A stretch of DNA of 33,729 nt from positions 1-33,729 of the forward strand of contig JAFRLH010000082.1 of NCBI GenBank assembly GCA_017431345.1. The letters are read 5' to 3'. The DNA comes from Lachnospiraceae bacterium (lineage in GTDB: Bacteria; Bacillota; Clostridia; Lachnospirales; Lachnospiraceae). Under the pieces are notes generated by a model that saw nothing but the letters and a program-made list of their open reading frames with translations, was not told the DNA's origin and did no database searches. The position numbers and the translations under genes are program-made. Numbering within the stretch: position 1 is the stretch's first letter; each line of letters opens with the position of its first letter. Of this stretch, positions 13,236 through 20,832 are shown piece by piece.

Positions 13236-16088
13236 TTATTCATCGGAGATGGATCCCTGGAAAATGGCGGCTCCTGATTCGATGATATTCTGAAGGGTAT
13301 TTTTGCCGAAGACATATTCCATGGAGGCATTCGCAAGCCTGCAGGAGTATGTCGAAGAGAAGCCATTGGGGATCGTTGCGGCGATCGCATACTGCGGATC
13401 GTCAAAAGGCGCATAGCCGACAAAAGTGGCATGGTTCGGGCGCATTTTGTTTTCTTCGGCAGTACCCGTCTTTCCCGCTATATTCAGATCCTGCAGGAAT
13501 TCTTCTTTATGTTCGTAACGGACAACTCTTGCCATTCCTGTATGGATCGTATTCCAGGTCTCGGAGGAAATATTGATCTGATTGATGACTTCCGGAGAAA
13601 ACTCTTCCGTCGTCTTGCCGTTTATATCAGTGATCCTGTCAAGTACCGTAAAATTGTAAACCGTGCCGCTCGTAGCCATAACAGCCGCATATCTGGCCAG
13701 CTGTACATTGGAATAGTTATGGGTACCCTGACCGATCGCGGACGGAACAGGAGCTGTATCAGATACTTTGGGCTCCGATTCTGCAACTTCCACGCCTGTC
13801 TTCTCGTTCAGGCCGACCATGGAAGCATATTTCTGGATCATGTTGACACCCTTTGATTCAATGTAAGTGTCCGATTCATCACAGCTCAGTCTGTATCCGA
13901 CTTCCGAGAAGAAAGAGTTGCAGGATTTCTGGATCGCTGTGATAGTACTGATGTCTCCGTGCGTGCCGGTACACTTCAGGTGCAGTCCCTGTTTTTCAAA
14001 AATACCTTCACAGTCGATGCTTGTATTCGCTGTGATCACGCCCTCTTCCATGCCGGCCATCGTAGATACCAGCTTAAAGGAAGATCCGGGAGCCGTTCTC
14101 GTCTGTGTTGCAGAACTGTACAGCGGATGCGACAGATCCTCTGAGAGGGTAAAATAGTAGGAAGGATCCGAGATCCGGTTATTGTCATAGCCGGGATAAG
14201 AGACCATCGCCAGCACTTCTCCGGTATCGGTATTAACGATCGTAACAGCCCCGGTACAGGGATCAAGCGCCATCTGGGCAGGAGTGATCTCCAGTTTCCG
14301 GATCTTTTCCCGCATGAACTTATATGCAGTGCTGCTGTCGCCGGTCTGAAGCTGCGCATAGCTTTCCGGATCGTCAGCCAGCACGCCCTGATCAAAAAGC
14401 GCCAGACAGATATCGCAGGGTGCGATCCTGCCGGAGTCTACAAGGATCTGATAGATCCTCTTGCTGAAATCTCTGTCGGTCATCAAAAGATCCAGCGTTT
14501 TCTCCACAAGTGCATTATACGTGTCGTCAGCGCTGGCATATCTGTCCGACAGGCCAAGCTTTGTTACATCGATCCACGATTTCGAAATGGCATATTTGAG
14601 GAATTCCGCCAGGCTCATCGTCTCATCTTTGTGATACGCCAGATAGATCTCATCTGTGGAATCGATCCTGTCTTCCAGCAGAAGCCCGCTGTATTCCATC
14701 GCAGTATGCGCATACGTCATATACGCCTGCATATCTTCAGAAAGCTTGTTGTACGGCAGCGGCGACGCGGAGGTAAGCTCCGTTCGCATCTGCTGGACAA
14801 CAGTCTCCAGTTCGGAGAGGAACGCCTGATAGATCCTTGCTTCCGCAGGACTTGCATCTTCTTCCCCGAAGGAAATGTAATCAAGGACATTATTGTTGAT
14901 CATCTGGAAATAAACATCTTTGACGCTGATCTTCCGTTCGGAACTCTTCATCGTGGGAAGGATGGTGACATCTCCCGGTTCCAGCTTATCCAGGATGATC
15001 CCGGCGAGGTTCTGCTCGATCAGATGATAGAGACCCTTCTGCAGATCTGCATCAATGGTCAGATAAACATCACAGCCTGTCTGGGAAGGGGTCTCACTCT
15101 CTATGGACTGCACATGACCGACACTGTCCACATACATGACCCGTTCTCCCTTGATGCCCTGCAGCTGTTTTTCGGCAAAATTCTCGATGCCGGTCTTTCC
15201 GATGACATCGCCGTTCGCATAGCCGCCGCCGTCTTCATTCAGGACATCGATCTCCTCGGCCGAGGCTTTTCCGGTGTATCCTATGATATGGGAAAAACAT
15301 ACGCTGTCCGGATATTCCCTTACAGAATAATCCTCTACTGCCACACCTAGCATTTGTGTAGAGTGTTCCAGGATATCCTGCATTGTTTCTGTGGAGATAT
15401 CCTGTGCAACAGTTGTGGGGACGTACTTCTGATAGCTGTTGAGAGACATGGCATATCGGATATTTACGATATAGAAAGCATATTCATCGGAGATCTCGTA
15501 GGTATCTCCTTCTCTGGAAGAATACTTTCCTACGCCGTATCTGTCCTTCATATACGCAACGGCTTCTTCGGCAGTGATATCAGAAGGTTTCTGTTCTGTA
15601 AAATCATCCGTGGTGGGAAGGCCGTACATATCCCTTAAGAAACGTAGTCTGGATTTTCCCTCTGTCGTAAAGCTGTACTTTCCCTCCGGTGTCCTGATGA
15701 TCGGGACATAAGAAAGGATCGATTCATTATGCGATCTCAGGATATCAAGAAGCCTGATCAGCATAACGTTCTTTTCATACCCGTTCCTGTAATCCCCGTT
15801 ATCAGTAACCGTAACGGCATAGACCAGCTTGTTGTAAGCCAGCAGTTCCCCGTTCCTGTCATAAATATTGCCTCTTGTGCTGGCTACGCTGATCGTCTTT
15901 TTCGTGGTCTGCGTATATCGCTCCTGCGCTTCCTCCCCCTCGAGGATCTGCAGCTGGAACAGCCTGACAGTCAGAACGCTGAACATGACAAAAAACAGAA
16001 TGCTGATCGGAAGAAGTCTCGAACCGGCAATCCGTTTGATATGATAAACAATTATTTCCAGTATATCTCTAAACAAATCTCTTCGCAC
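13236..16088 (-). CDS. mrdA: Class B penicillin-binding protein (PBP2/MrdA type) with large insertion
   Basis: Peptidoglycan transpeptidase of 950 residues, partner of RodA. It has a membrane segment at about 28-48 (ISILFFVMFSVLTVRLFQLQIL), a PBP dimerisation domain (TRGNIYDRNGELLAYN, then about 70-340), and a transpeptidase domain with S669-S-F-K672 (APGSSFKL), S722-C-N724 and K873-T-G-T876. The normal link from TIDADLQK (344-351) to the DP.TGEVLAMVSYP strand is interrupted by about 240 residues (about 365-605), mostly polar and helical, so the protein is far longer than usual PBP2 (about 600-700). The GTG at 16088 abuts GAGGA; a TTG at 16076 has better spacing, so the start is uncertain by four residues. 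It overlaps mreD. Confidence 0.92.
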   Translation of the reverse strand: MRRDLFRDILEIIVYHIKRIAGSRLLPISILFFVMFSVLTVRLFQLQILEGEEAQERYTQTTKKTISVASTRGNIYDRNGELLAYNKLVYAVTVTDNGDYRNGYEKNVMLIRLLDILRSHNESILSYVPIIRTPEGKYSFTTEGKSRLRFLRDMYGLPTTDDFTEQKPSDITAEEAVAYMKDRYGVGKYSSREGDTYEISDEYAFYIVNIRYAMSLNSYQKYVPTTVAQDISTETMQDILEHSTQMLGVAVEDYSVREYPDSVCFSHIIGYTGKASAEEIDVLNEDGGGYANGDVIGKTGIENFAEKQLQGIKGERVMYVDSVGHVQSIESETPSQTGCDVYLTIDADLQKGLYHLIEQNLAGIILDKLEPGDVTILPTMKSSERKISVKDVYFQMINNNVLDYISFGEEDASPAEARIYQAFLSELETVVQQMRTELTSASPLPYNKLSEDMQAYMTYAHTAMEYSGLLLEDRIDSTDEIYLAYHKDETMSLAEFLKYAISKSWIDVTKLGLSDRYASADDTYNALVEKTLDLLMTDRDFSKRIYQILVDSGRIAPCDICLALFDQGVLADDPESYAQLQTGDSSTAYKFMREKIRKLEITPAQMALDPCTGAVTIVNTDTGEVLAMVSYPGYDNNRISDPSYYFTLSEDLSHPLYSSATQTRTAPGSSFKLVSTMAGMEEGVITANTSIDCEGIFEKQGLHLKCTGTHGDISTITAIQKSCNSFFSEVGYRLSCDESDTYIESKGVNMIQKYASMVGLNEKTGVEVAESEPKVSDTAPVPSAIGQGTHNYSNVQLARYAAVMATSGTVYNFTVLDRITDINGKTTEEFSPEVINQINISSETWNTIHTGMARVVRYEHKEEFLQDLNIAGKTGTAEENKMRPNHATFVGYAPFDDPQYAIAATIPNGFSSTYSCRLANASMEYVFGKNTLQNIIESGAAIFQGSISDE

Positions 16089-16587
16089 TCCTCTTTTCGG
16101 AAGCGGAAAGCCTTTCGTTGAGCTTCAGTACAAGCGGATAGACAAGAAGCGTCAGAAGGGCGGTATATACCACTTCCGGCAGGATCACCTGGGTCATATA
16201 AGAACCCAGCGCGGTTCTGCCGCGGATCAGAAATCCGAACGTATAAATATACATGTTGTAGATGAAGTCACTGAGCACACACAGAAGAAGCGGCATGTTG
16301 AGGAACTCAATATAGAACATCTGCCCGATCATTCCGGTGACATAGCCGACTACAAGATAGATCATCGCATAATAGCCAATGATCGATCCAAACGCAAAAT
16401 CCATAAGCAGTCCGCAGAAAAACCCGACCGTCATGCCCTCCGATGTCCCTCTGATGAATCCGATCGAGAAGGTCAGGATCAGAAGGATGTTCGGGGTAGC
16501 GTCGATGATGGGACAGACAGCGAACACATTATTCTGCAGGAGAAAAGCCAGGAGGATGATCCCTGCATAAGAAAGTACTCTTTTCAT
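16069..16587 (-). CDS. mreD: Rod-shape-determining membrane protein MreD
   Basis: Integral membrane protein of 172 residues with about five hydrophobic segments, part of the elongation machinery with MreC, PBP2 and RodA. Typical features are the short N-terminus MKRVLSYAGIILLAFLLQNNVF, NILLILTFSIGFIRG, and GFFCGLLMDFAFGSIIGYYAM. Its ATG overlaps the mreC stop as ATGA and its end overlaps the start of the PBP gene by up to 20 bases, so mreC, mreD and mrdA are translationally linked. Identification rests on hydrophobic pattern plus context. Confidence 0.92.
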   Translation of the reverse strand: MKRVLSYAGIILLAFLLQNNVFAVCPIIDATPNILLILTFSIGFIRGTSEGMTVGFFCGLLMDFAFGSIIGYYAMIYLVVGYVTGMIGQMFYIEFLNMPLLLCVLSDFIYNMYIYTFGFLIRGRTALGSYMTQVILPEVVYTALLTLLVYPLVLKLNERLSASEKRSAKRFV

Positions 16588-17498
16588 TGTCCGCCTTCCT
16601 CCGCAGCAGTTTCTCCGGCCTCATCCTGACTGTCTTCCTCTCCGCTGTTCTCCTGACCGCCGGATTCCTTCACACTTGTAATGATAAGGACAGAATCAAG
16701 ATGCGTGAAATCAACGACCGGGATCAGATATCCGGATTTTGTCAGATTGTTCGGATCCACAGTCAGTTCGGAAGCATAGCCGATCAGGATCCCGGGCATA
16801 TACATCGTACTGGTATTGGAAGTCACGATCTTGTCGTCGTTGTTGATATCATCATCCTTGGCGATTCTTGACAGAGAAAGAAGCCCTTTTTCATAAAGGG
16901 AAAGATCACCCGTCACGATGCAGGCATCCTTGGAATTCAGCGCCATAGCTCCGACATTCCGGTTGTCATTGATAATTGTGCTGATCGTAGCCGTAGCAGG
17001 CGTGACCGACGTAACGATACCGACCAGACCGCCGTCTGCGATCACATTCATATCGACAGCGATCCCGTCCTTTGAGCCTTTATCGACCATGATCGTCTTG
17101 TACCAGTTGTCTGAGTTCTTTCCGATGATATGCGCGCCGACCGTTTCATAATCAGGATACTGTTCAGCAAGCTTAAGAAGGCTTCTGTATTCTGCGAGTT
17201 CGGTCAGTTCGAGCTGATAGCGGGTATTCTGCTCTTTCAGTTCGGCGACCTCATCCTTCAGACGCTCGTTCTCCTTTTCCACATTATGCAGATGGATCAG
17301 GTTGTCAGCACGGTTAAAGATCCCCCCGCCGACAAGGTTGAAGCCTTTCTGCATCGGCATAAGGAGCGTGTTGAAGCCGCCGCGCAGGATATTGCCGCCG
17401 TTTGATACGGAGGTGGCAATGATCAGCACCAGGCACAGCGCTGCCAGAATTGTAAATATATGTTTTGGCTGAATGCTCGGCCCTTTTTTCTTCTTCAT
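16584..17498 (-). CDS. mreC: Cell-shape protein MreC
   Basis: Bitopic membrane protein of 304 residues that scaffolds the elongation complex outside the membrane. It has a membrane segment at about 14-32 (IFTILAALCLVLIIATSV), a coiled coil at about 65-105 (HNVEKENERLKDEVAELKEQNTRYQLELTEL), then the beta-barrel core with VGAHIIGKNSDNWYKTIMVDKGSKDGI and GLVGIVTSVTPATATISTIINDNRNVGAM. The last 25 residues are acidic and low-complexity. AAGGAT precedes the ATG. It lies 12 bases after radC; mreB, which normally sits between these two genes, is missing. Confidence 0.95.
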   Translation of the reverse strand: MKKKKGPSIQPKHIFTILAALCLVLIIATSVSNGGNILRGGFNTLLMPMQKGFNLVGGGIFNRADNLIHLHNVEKENERLKDEVAELKEQNTRYQLELTELAEYRSLLKLAEQYPDYETVGAHIIGKNSDNWYKTIMVDKGSKDGIAVDMNVIADGGLVGIVTSVTPATATISTIINDNRNVGAMALNSKDACIVTGDLSLYEKGLLSLSRIAKDDDINNDDKIVTSNTSTMYMPGILIGYASELTVDPNNLTKSGYLIPVVDFTHLDSVLIITSVKESGGQENSGEEDSQDEAGETAAEEGGQ

Positions 17499-17510
17499 TC
17501 TGTAATATCC

Positions 17511-18227
17511 TTAAAGAGCACAGTCATCATTCATATAACCGCACTCCTGAAAACTCGTATAACAGTGATCTCCAATAATGATATGGTCATAGACCGGTAT
17601 CTGCAGAAGTCTTCCTGCACGGACAAGCTGCAGCGTCAGCTGAAGATCTTCGGTACTGGGTGCCGGATCTCCGCTCGGGTGATTGTGCAGGATGACGGTA
17701 TAGACCGCTCTGTGTTTTAACGCTTCGATAAAAAACTCTCTCGGAGAAATGACCGATCGTGAAACGGTGCCGCTGCTCAGATCCTTTGAGGTAATAAAAC
17801 CGCCTTTTGTATCGAAATAAGCAGCTTTTACGACCTCATGATCCAGCATCCGCATCTCTTCCATAAAATAATCAGCGATCGAATCAGGGGAGGTAAGCCT
17901 TACCGAAGCATGCATCTTCGTCCTGGATATTCGGATCCCCAGTTCTCCGATGCATTGAAGCTGAATAGCCTTGATCTTTCCGATCCCAGGGATCTCGGTA
18001 AATTCATCGACCGAGATATTCTTCAGCGCAGGAAGCCCGCCGAGCGGTCCCAGCCTTAAAAGGATCTCTTCCGCCAGCTTTCTGGAAGGCGTGCCCTGTA
18101 CGCCGTTTCTCAGGATAATGGCCAGAAGTTCAGCGTCACTTAAGACCTCCGGGCCGAAAGAAAGACATTTTTCATAGGGTCTTTCCGAAGCGGGAAGGTC
18201 TTTCATGGTATTTCCTTTTTTGTACAT
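17511..18227 (-). CDS. radC: RadC-family JAMM-domain protein
   Basis: RadC/YeeS-family protein of 238 residues with a helix-hairpin-helix-like N-terminal half (NISVDEFTEIPGIGKIKAIQL, about 70-90) and a C-terminal JAB/JAMM metal site: H181, H183 and D194 in HNHPSGDPAPSTED. Despite the name, a role in DNA repair is not established. Two ATGs lie six bases apart; the second (18227) has GGAGG six bases upstream and is chosen. A third at 18206 (MKDLPASERPYEK) is the start seen in many relatives and has AAGGAA upstream. It sits between the Met-gamma-lyase gene and mreC in the long operon. Confidence 0.94.
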   Translation of the reverse strand: MYKKGNTMKDLPASERPYEKCLSFGPEVLSDAELLAIILRNGVQGTPSRKLAEEILLRLGPLGGLPALKNISVDEFTEIPGIGKIKAIQLQCIGELGIRISRTKMHASVRLTSPDSIADYFMEEMRMLDHEVVKAAYFDTKGGFITSKDLSSGTVSRSVISPREFFIEALKHRAVYTVILHNHPSGDPAPSTEDLQLTLQLVRAGRLLQIPVYDHIIIGDHCYTSFQECGYMNDDCAL

Positions 18228-18276
18228 GATCATCCTCCGCGCTCTCCCCGTGACCCCGTCAGATGATTTGTAAAAG

Positions 18277-19590
18277 TTATCTTACCACAACGGCGGCACC
18301 TGCGTCCACTAATTTTTGAACGGACATCAGGATGCCGAATTTTGCATGCTGCCATGTGATCCCGCCCTGGAAAAATACCGCATAAGGCGGACGGAGCGGA
18401 CCGTCAGCAGACAGTTCGATCGAAGAACCGGAGACGAATGCGCCTGCTGCCATGATCACCTGGTCTTCATACCCGGGCATATCCCATGGTTCCGGCGTCA
18501 GATAGGAATCCACCGGTGCAGCCGCCTGAATCCCCAGGCAGAAGGCTTTCAGTGCCTCTGCACTGCCGAGTTCAACGGACTGGATAATGTCAAACCGTTT
18601 CTCCGCTGATGCCGGATGCACTCTAAAGCCAAGCTTTTCATACATTGCTGCCGCAAAGACCGCACCTTTTTCTGCAGATGCCGTAACGGTCGGCGCAAGA
18701 AAGAAACCCTGATAGAAAGCCGGGTTGATCCCGAGATTGGCGCCGACTTCTCTGCCGAGCCCGGGAGAAGTCAGTCTTTTGGCGACCCTTTCCACACAGG
18801 CATGCGTACCGCAGATGTACCCGCCTGCCGGTGCAAGGCCGCCGCCCGGATTTTTGATCAGCGACCCAACGATCATATCAGCGCCACAATCGGATGGTTC
18901 CAGAACATCTGTGAACTCGCCGTAGCAGTTATCCACCATGCAGAGGATATCCGGTTTGATCTGCTTCAGGAAGGCGATCAGTTCCCCGATCTCGGCCGGT
19001 GAAAAGGTCTTTCTGGAAGAATAGCCGCAGGAGCGCTGTATGGTCGCCATCTTTGTTTCAGGCCTGATCGCTGCTTTGATCGCTTCATAATCAAAGCTTC
19101 CATCCGGTGTCAGTTCCACCTGGGAATAGGATACGCCGTATTCTGCCAGCGACCCCTCCGACGCCCGGATTCCGATCACTTCTTCCAGGGTATCATACGG
19201 ACTTCCTACTGGTGAGAGCAGATGATCCCCCGGGCGGAGGTTCGCGGACAGCGCCAGATTCAGCGCATGTGTACCGCATGTGATCTGCATCCTGACAAGT
19301 GCATCTTCCGTATGGAATGTATCCGCATACACGGATTCCAGTGTATCCCTTCCGAGATCATTATAGCCGTACCCGGTCGTAGCCTGGAAATGGCTTTCGG
19401 AAACGCGGTTCTTTCTCATTGCCGACAGGACTTTCAGCTGGTTGAACTCCGCGATCCTGTCGATTTCTTCGAATCTGTCTTTCAGGGCAGCAAGTACTTC
19501 CTGTCCGAGCCTGTACACCGGTTCTGAGATGCCGGATTCCATATAAGAAGCACAAAGCATGTCCTCTTTATTTTCTTTATATTGATCCAT
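18277..19590 (-). CDS. PLP-dependent Met-gamma-lyase / aluminium-resistance family protein
   Basis: PLP enzyme of 437 residues of the methionine-gamma-lyase family (often annotated aluminium resistance protein). Fold type I features: CGTHALNLAL, LLSPVGSPYDTLEEVIG, MVDNCYGEF with D220 for the PLP ring nitrogen, and the Schiff-base lysine K246 in GSLIKNPGGGLAP. The C-terminal QGGITWQHAKFGI is characteristic of the family. Substrate cannot be read from sequence; a C-S lyase reaction is the family expectation. Its ribosome site AGGAGT overlaps the miaA stop, eight bases upstream, so the two are coupled, an order common in Firmicutes. Confidence 0.9.
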   Translation of the reverse strand: MDQYKENKEDMLCASYMESGISEPVYRLGQEVLAALKDRFEEIDRIAEFNQLKVLSAMRKNRVSESHFQATTGYGYNDLGRDTLESVYADTFHTEDALVRMQITCGTHALNLALSANLRPGDHLLSPVGSPYDTLEEVIGIRASEGSLAEYGVSYSQVELTPDGSFDYEAIKAAIRPETKMATIQRSCGYSSRKTFSPAEIGELIAFLKQIKPDILCMVDNCYGEFTDVLEPSDCGADMIVGSLIKNPGGGLAPAGGYICGTHACVERVAKRLTSPGLGREVGANLGINPAFYQGFFLAPTVTASAEKGAVFAAAMYEKLGFRVHPASAEKRFDIIQSVELGSAEALKAFCLGIQAAAPVDSYLTPEPWDMPGYEDQVIMAAGAFVSGSSIELSADGPLRPPYAVFFQGGITWQHAKFGILMSVQKLVDAGAAVVVR

Positions 19591-19598
19591 GGAAAGAA

Positions 19599-20567
19599 TT
19601 ACTCCTGATTATTCTGTCTGTTTTTCCAAAGGGAAATGATATGATCACTCAGACATGCGGCATTATCCCAGCCTGCGCAGTCCAGCCAAATGGTGTCCGG
19701 TATCCGTTTGAACCAGGTAAGCTGGCGTTTTGCGTAATGCCTTGTATTTCTTTTAATGAGCCGCACGGTCTCTTCATAAGACGTTTCTCCGTCTATATAG
19801 GCCAGCATCTCTTTATAGCCGAGACCCTGCATCGAGACCATATTTCTTGCGCATCCTGCCGTACGCAGCCGCACGGTCTCTTCATACAGTCCGTCTTCCA
19901 GCATCTGATCTACCCGTCGGTCGATCCGGCGGTATAGTTCTTCCCGGTCCCTCTCCAGTACTACAAACAGGAAGCTGTACGGGGATACTCTTTCCTTCTC
20001 CCTCGCATTGTGATCCGAAATGCATTCTCCGGATGCATGATGGAATTCCAGCGCCCGGACAACACGCTTTATATTATTCGGATGGATCTCCAGTGCTGCT
20101 TTCGGGTCTGCTTCAAGGAGCATTTTATACAGACTTCCCGGTTGTTCCCGTTCCGTCTCTTCCAGCATCTCCCTGTAAGCACGGTCGCTCGCGTTTTCCG
20201 TGAAATCCGTATCCTTCAGGACCGCCTGGATATAAAACCCGGTCCCGCCGGTAAGGATCGGAATCTTCCCGCGCGAACAGATATCGTCAATGGCGGCTGA
20301 TGCCTCTTCCTTATAACGTACGACATTGTACTCCTCCGTCGGGCTGCAAACATCGATCAAATGATGTCTGACACGCTTTCTTTCCTCCGGAAGCGCCTTC
20401 GCCGTTCCGATATCCATCCCTTTGTATACCTGCATGGAATCGGCGCTGATGATCTCTCCGCCAAGTTTTTCGGCCAGCAAAAGAGAACATTCTGTCTTTC
20501 CTACGGCGGTGGGTCCGGCAAGAATCAGGAGCGGTTTTTTATTTGTTTCGGAATCAGTCTTATTCAT
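19599..20567 (-). CDS. miaA: tRNA dimethylallyltransferase MiaA
   Basis: Transfers the isopentenyl group to A37 of tRNAs that read codons starting with U; the product is the substrate of MiaB, encoded in the same run. The 322-residue protein has the P-loop GPTAVGKT at 18-25, the DSMQVYKGMDIGTAK loop and HHLIDVCSPTEEYNVVRY, all typical. The start at 20567 fits the family length; there is no good ribosome site, and the ATG lies 10 bases after the stop of the preceding small gene, so translation probably depends on that gene. The longer frame to 20750 overlaps that gene and is not used. Confidence 0.95.
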   Translation of the reverse strand: MNKTDSETNKKPLLILAGPTAVGKTECSLLLAEKLGGEIISADSMQVYKGMDIGTAKALPEERKRVRHHLIDVCSPTEEYNVVRYKEEASAAIDDICSRGKIPILTGGTGFYIQAVLKDTDFTENASDRAYREMLEETEREQPGSLYKMLLEADPKAALEIHPNNIKRVVRALEFHHASGECISDHNAREKERVSPYSFLFVVLERDREELYRRIDRRVDQMLEDGLYEETVRLRTAGCARNMVSMQGLGYKEMLAYIDGETSYEETVRLIKRNTRHYAKRQLTWFKRIPDTIWLDCAGWDNAACLSDHIISLWKNRQNNQE

Positions 20568-20577
20568 ATCATCAAAG

Positions 20578-20811
20578 TCATTCGGCTTCTTTCGTCTTAT
20601 CGGAGCCATCGTCATGATCAGCAGAATTTTCTTCAGACTTTTTAAAGAGATCCGGAACGTCCTTTTCATCCATCGGGTACACCGGCATCTTCGGGTCGCG
20701 GAAACCAAAATGTCCTGCCAAAAGGTAAAATGCCAATACCAAAAAAGCAACGATCAGTACTATGATCGGATTATCTGTTCCCAACAGATTCAAAATATTT
20801 GTTATATCCAT
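20578..20811 (-). CDS. Small single-pass membrane protein of unknown function
   Basis: Short protein of 77 residues with a hydrophobic segment (NPIIVLIVAFLVLAFYLLAGHFGF, about 14-37) and a charged tail rich in D, E and K (DEKDVPDLFKKSEENSADHDDGSDKTKEAE). I do not recognise a family. It lies between mutL (21 bases away) and miaA (10 bases away) in the same direction. Its ribosome site is weak: GGAG lies about 15 bases before the ATG. The tight fit between two genes and the clear membrane-plus-acidic-tail layout favour a real gene. Loss of its translation might reduce miaA translation. Confidence 0.65.
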   Translation of the reverse strand: MDITNILNLLGTDNPIIVLIVAFLVLAFYLLAGHFGFRDPKMPVYPMDEKDVPDLFKKSEENSADHDDGSDKTKEAE

Positions 20812-20832
20812 TTTATTACACGATTGCTCCAG

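Noticed and set aside
13236-16088. A frameshift or gene fusion behind the long PBP
   Set aside because: The frame is continuous, codon use is like its neighbours, and all catalytic motifs occur once and in order, so an in-frame insertion is the simpler reading.
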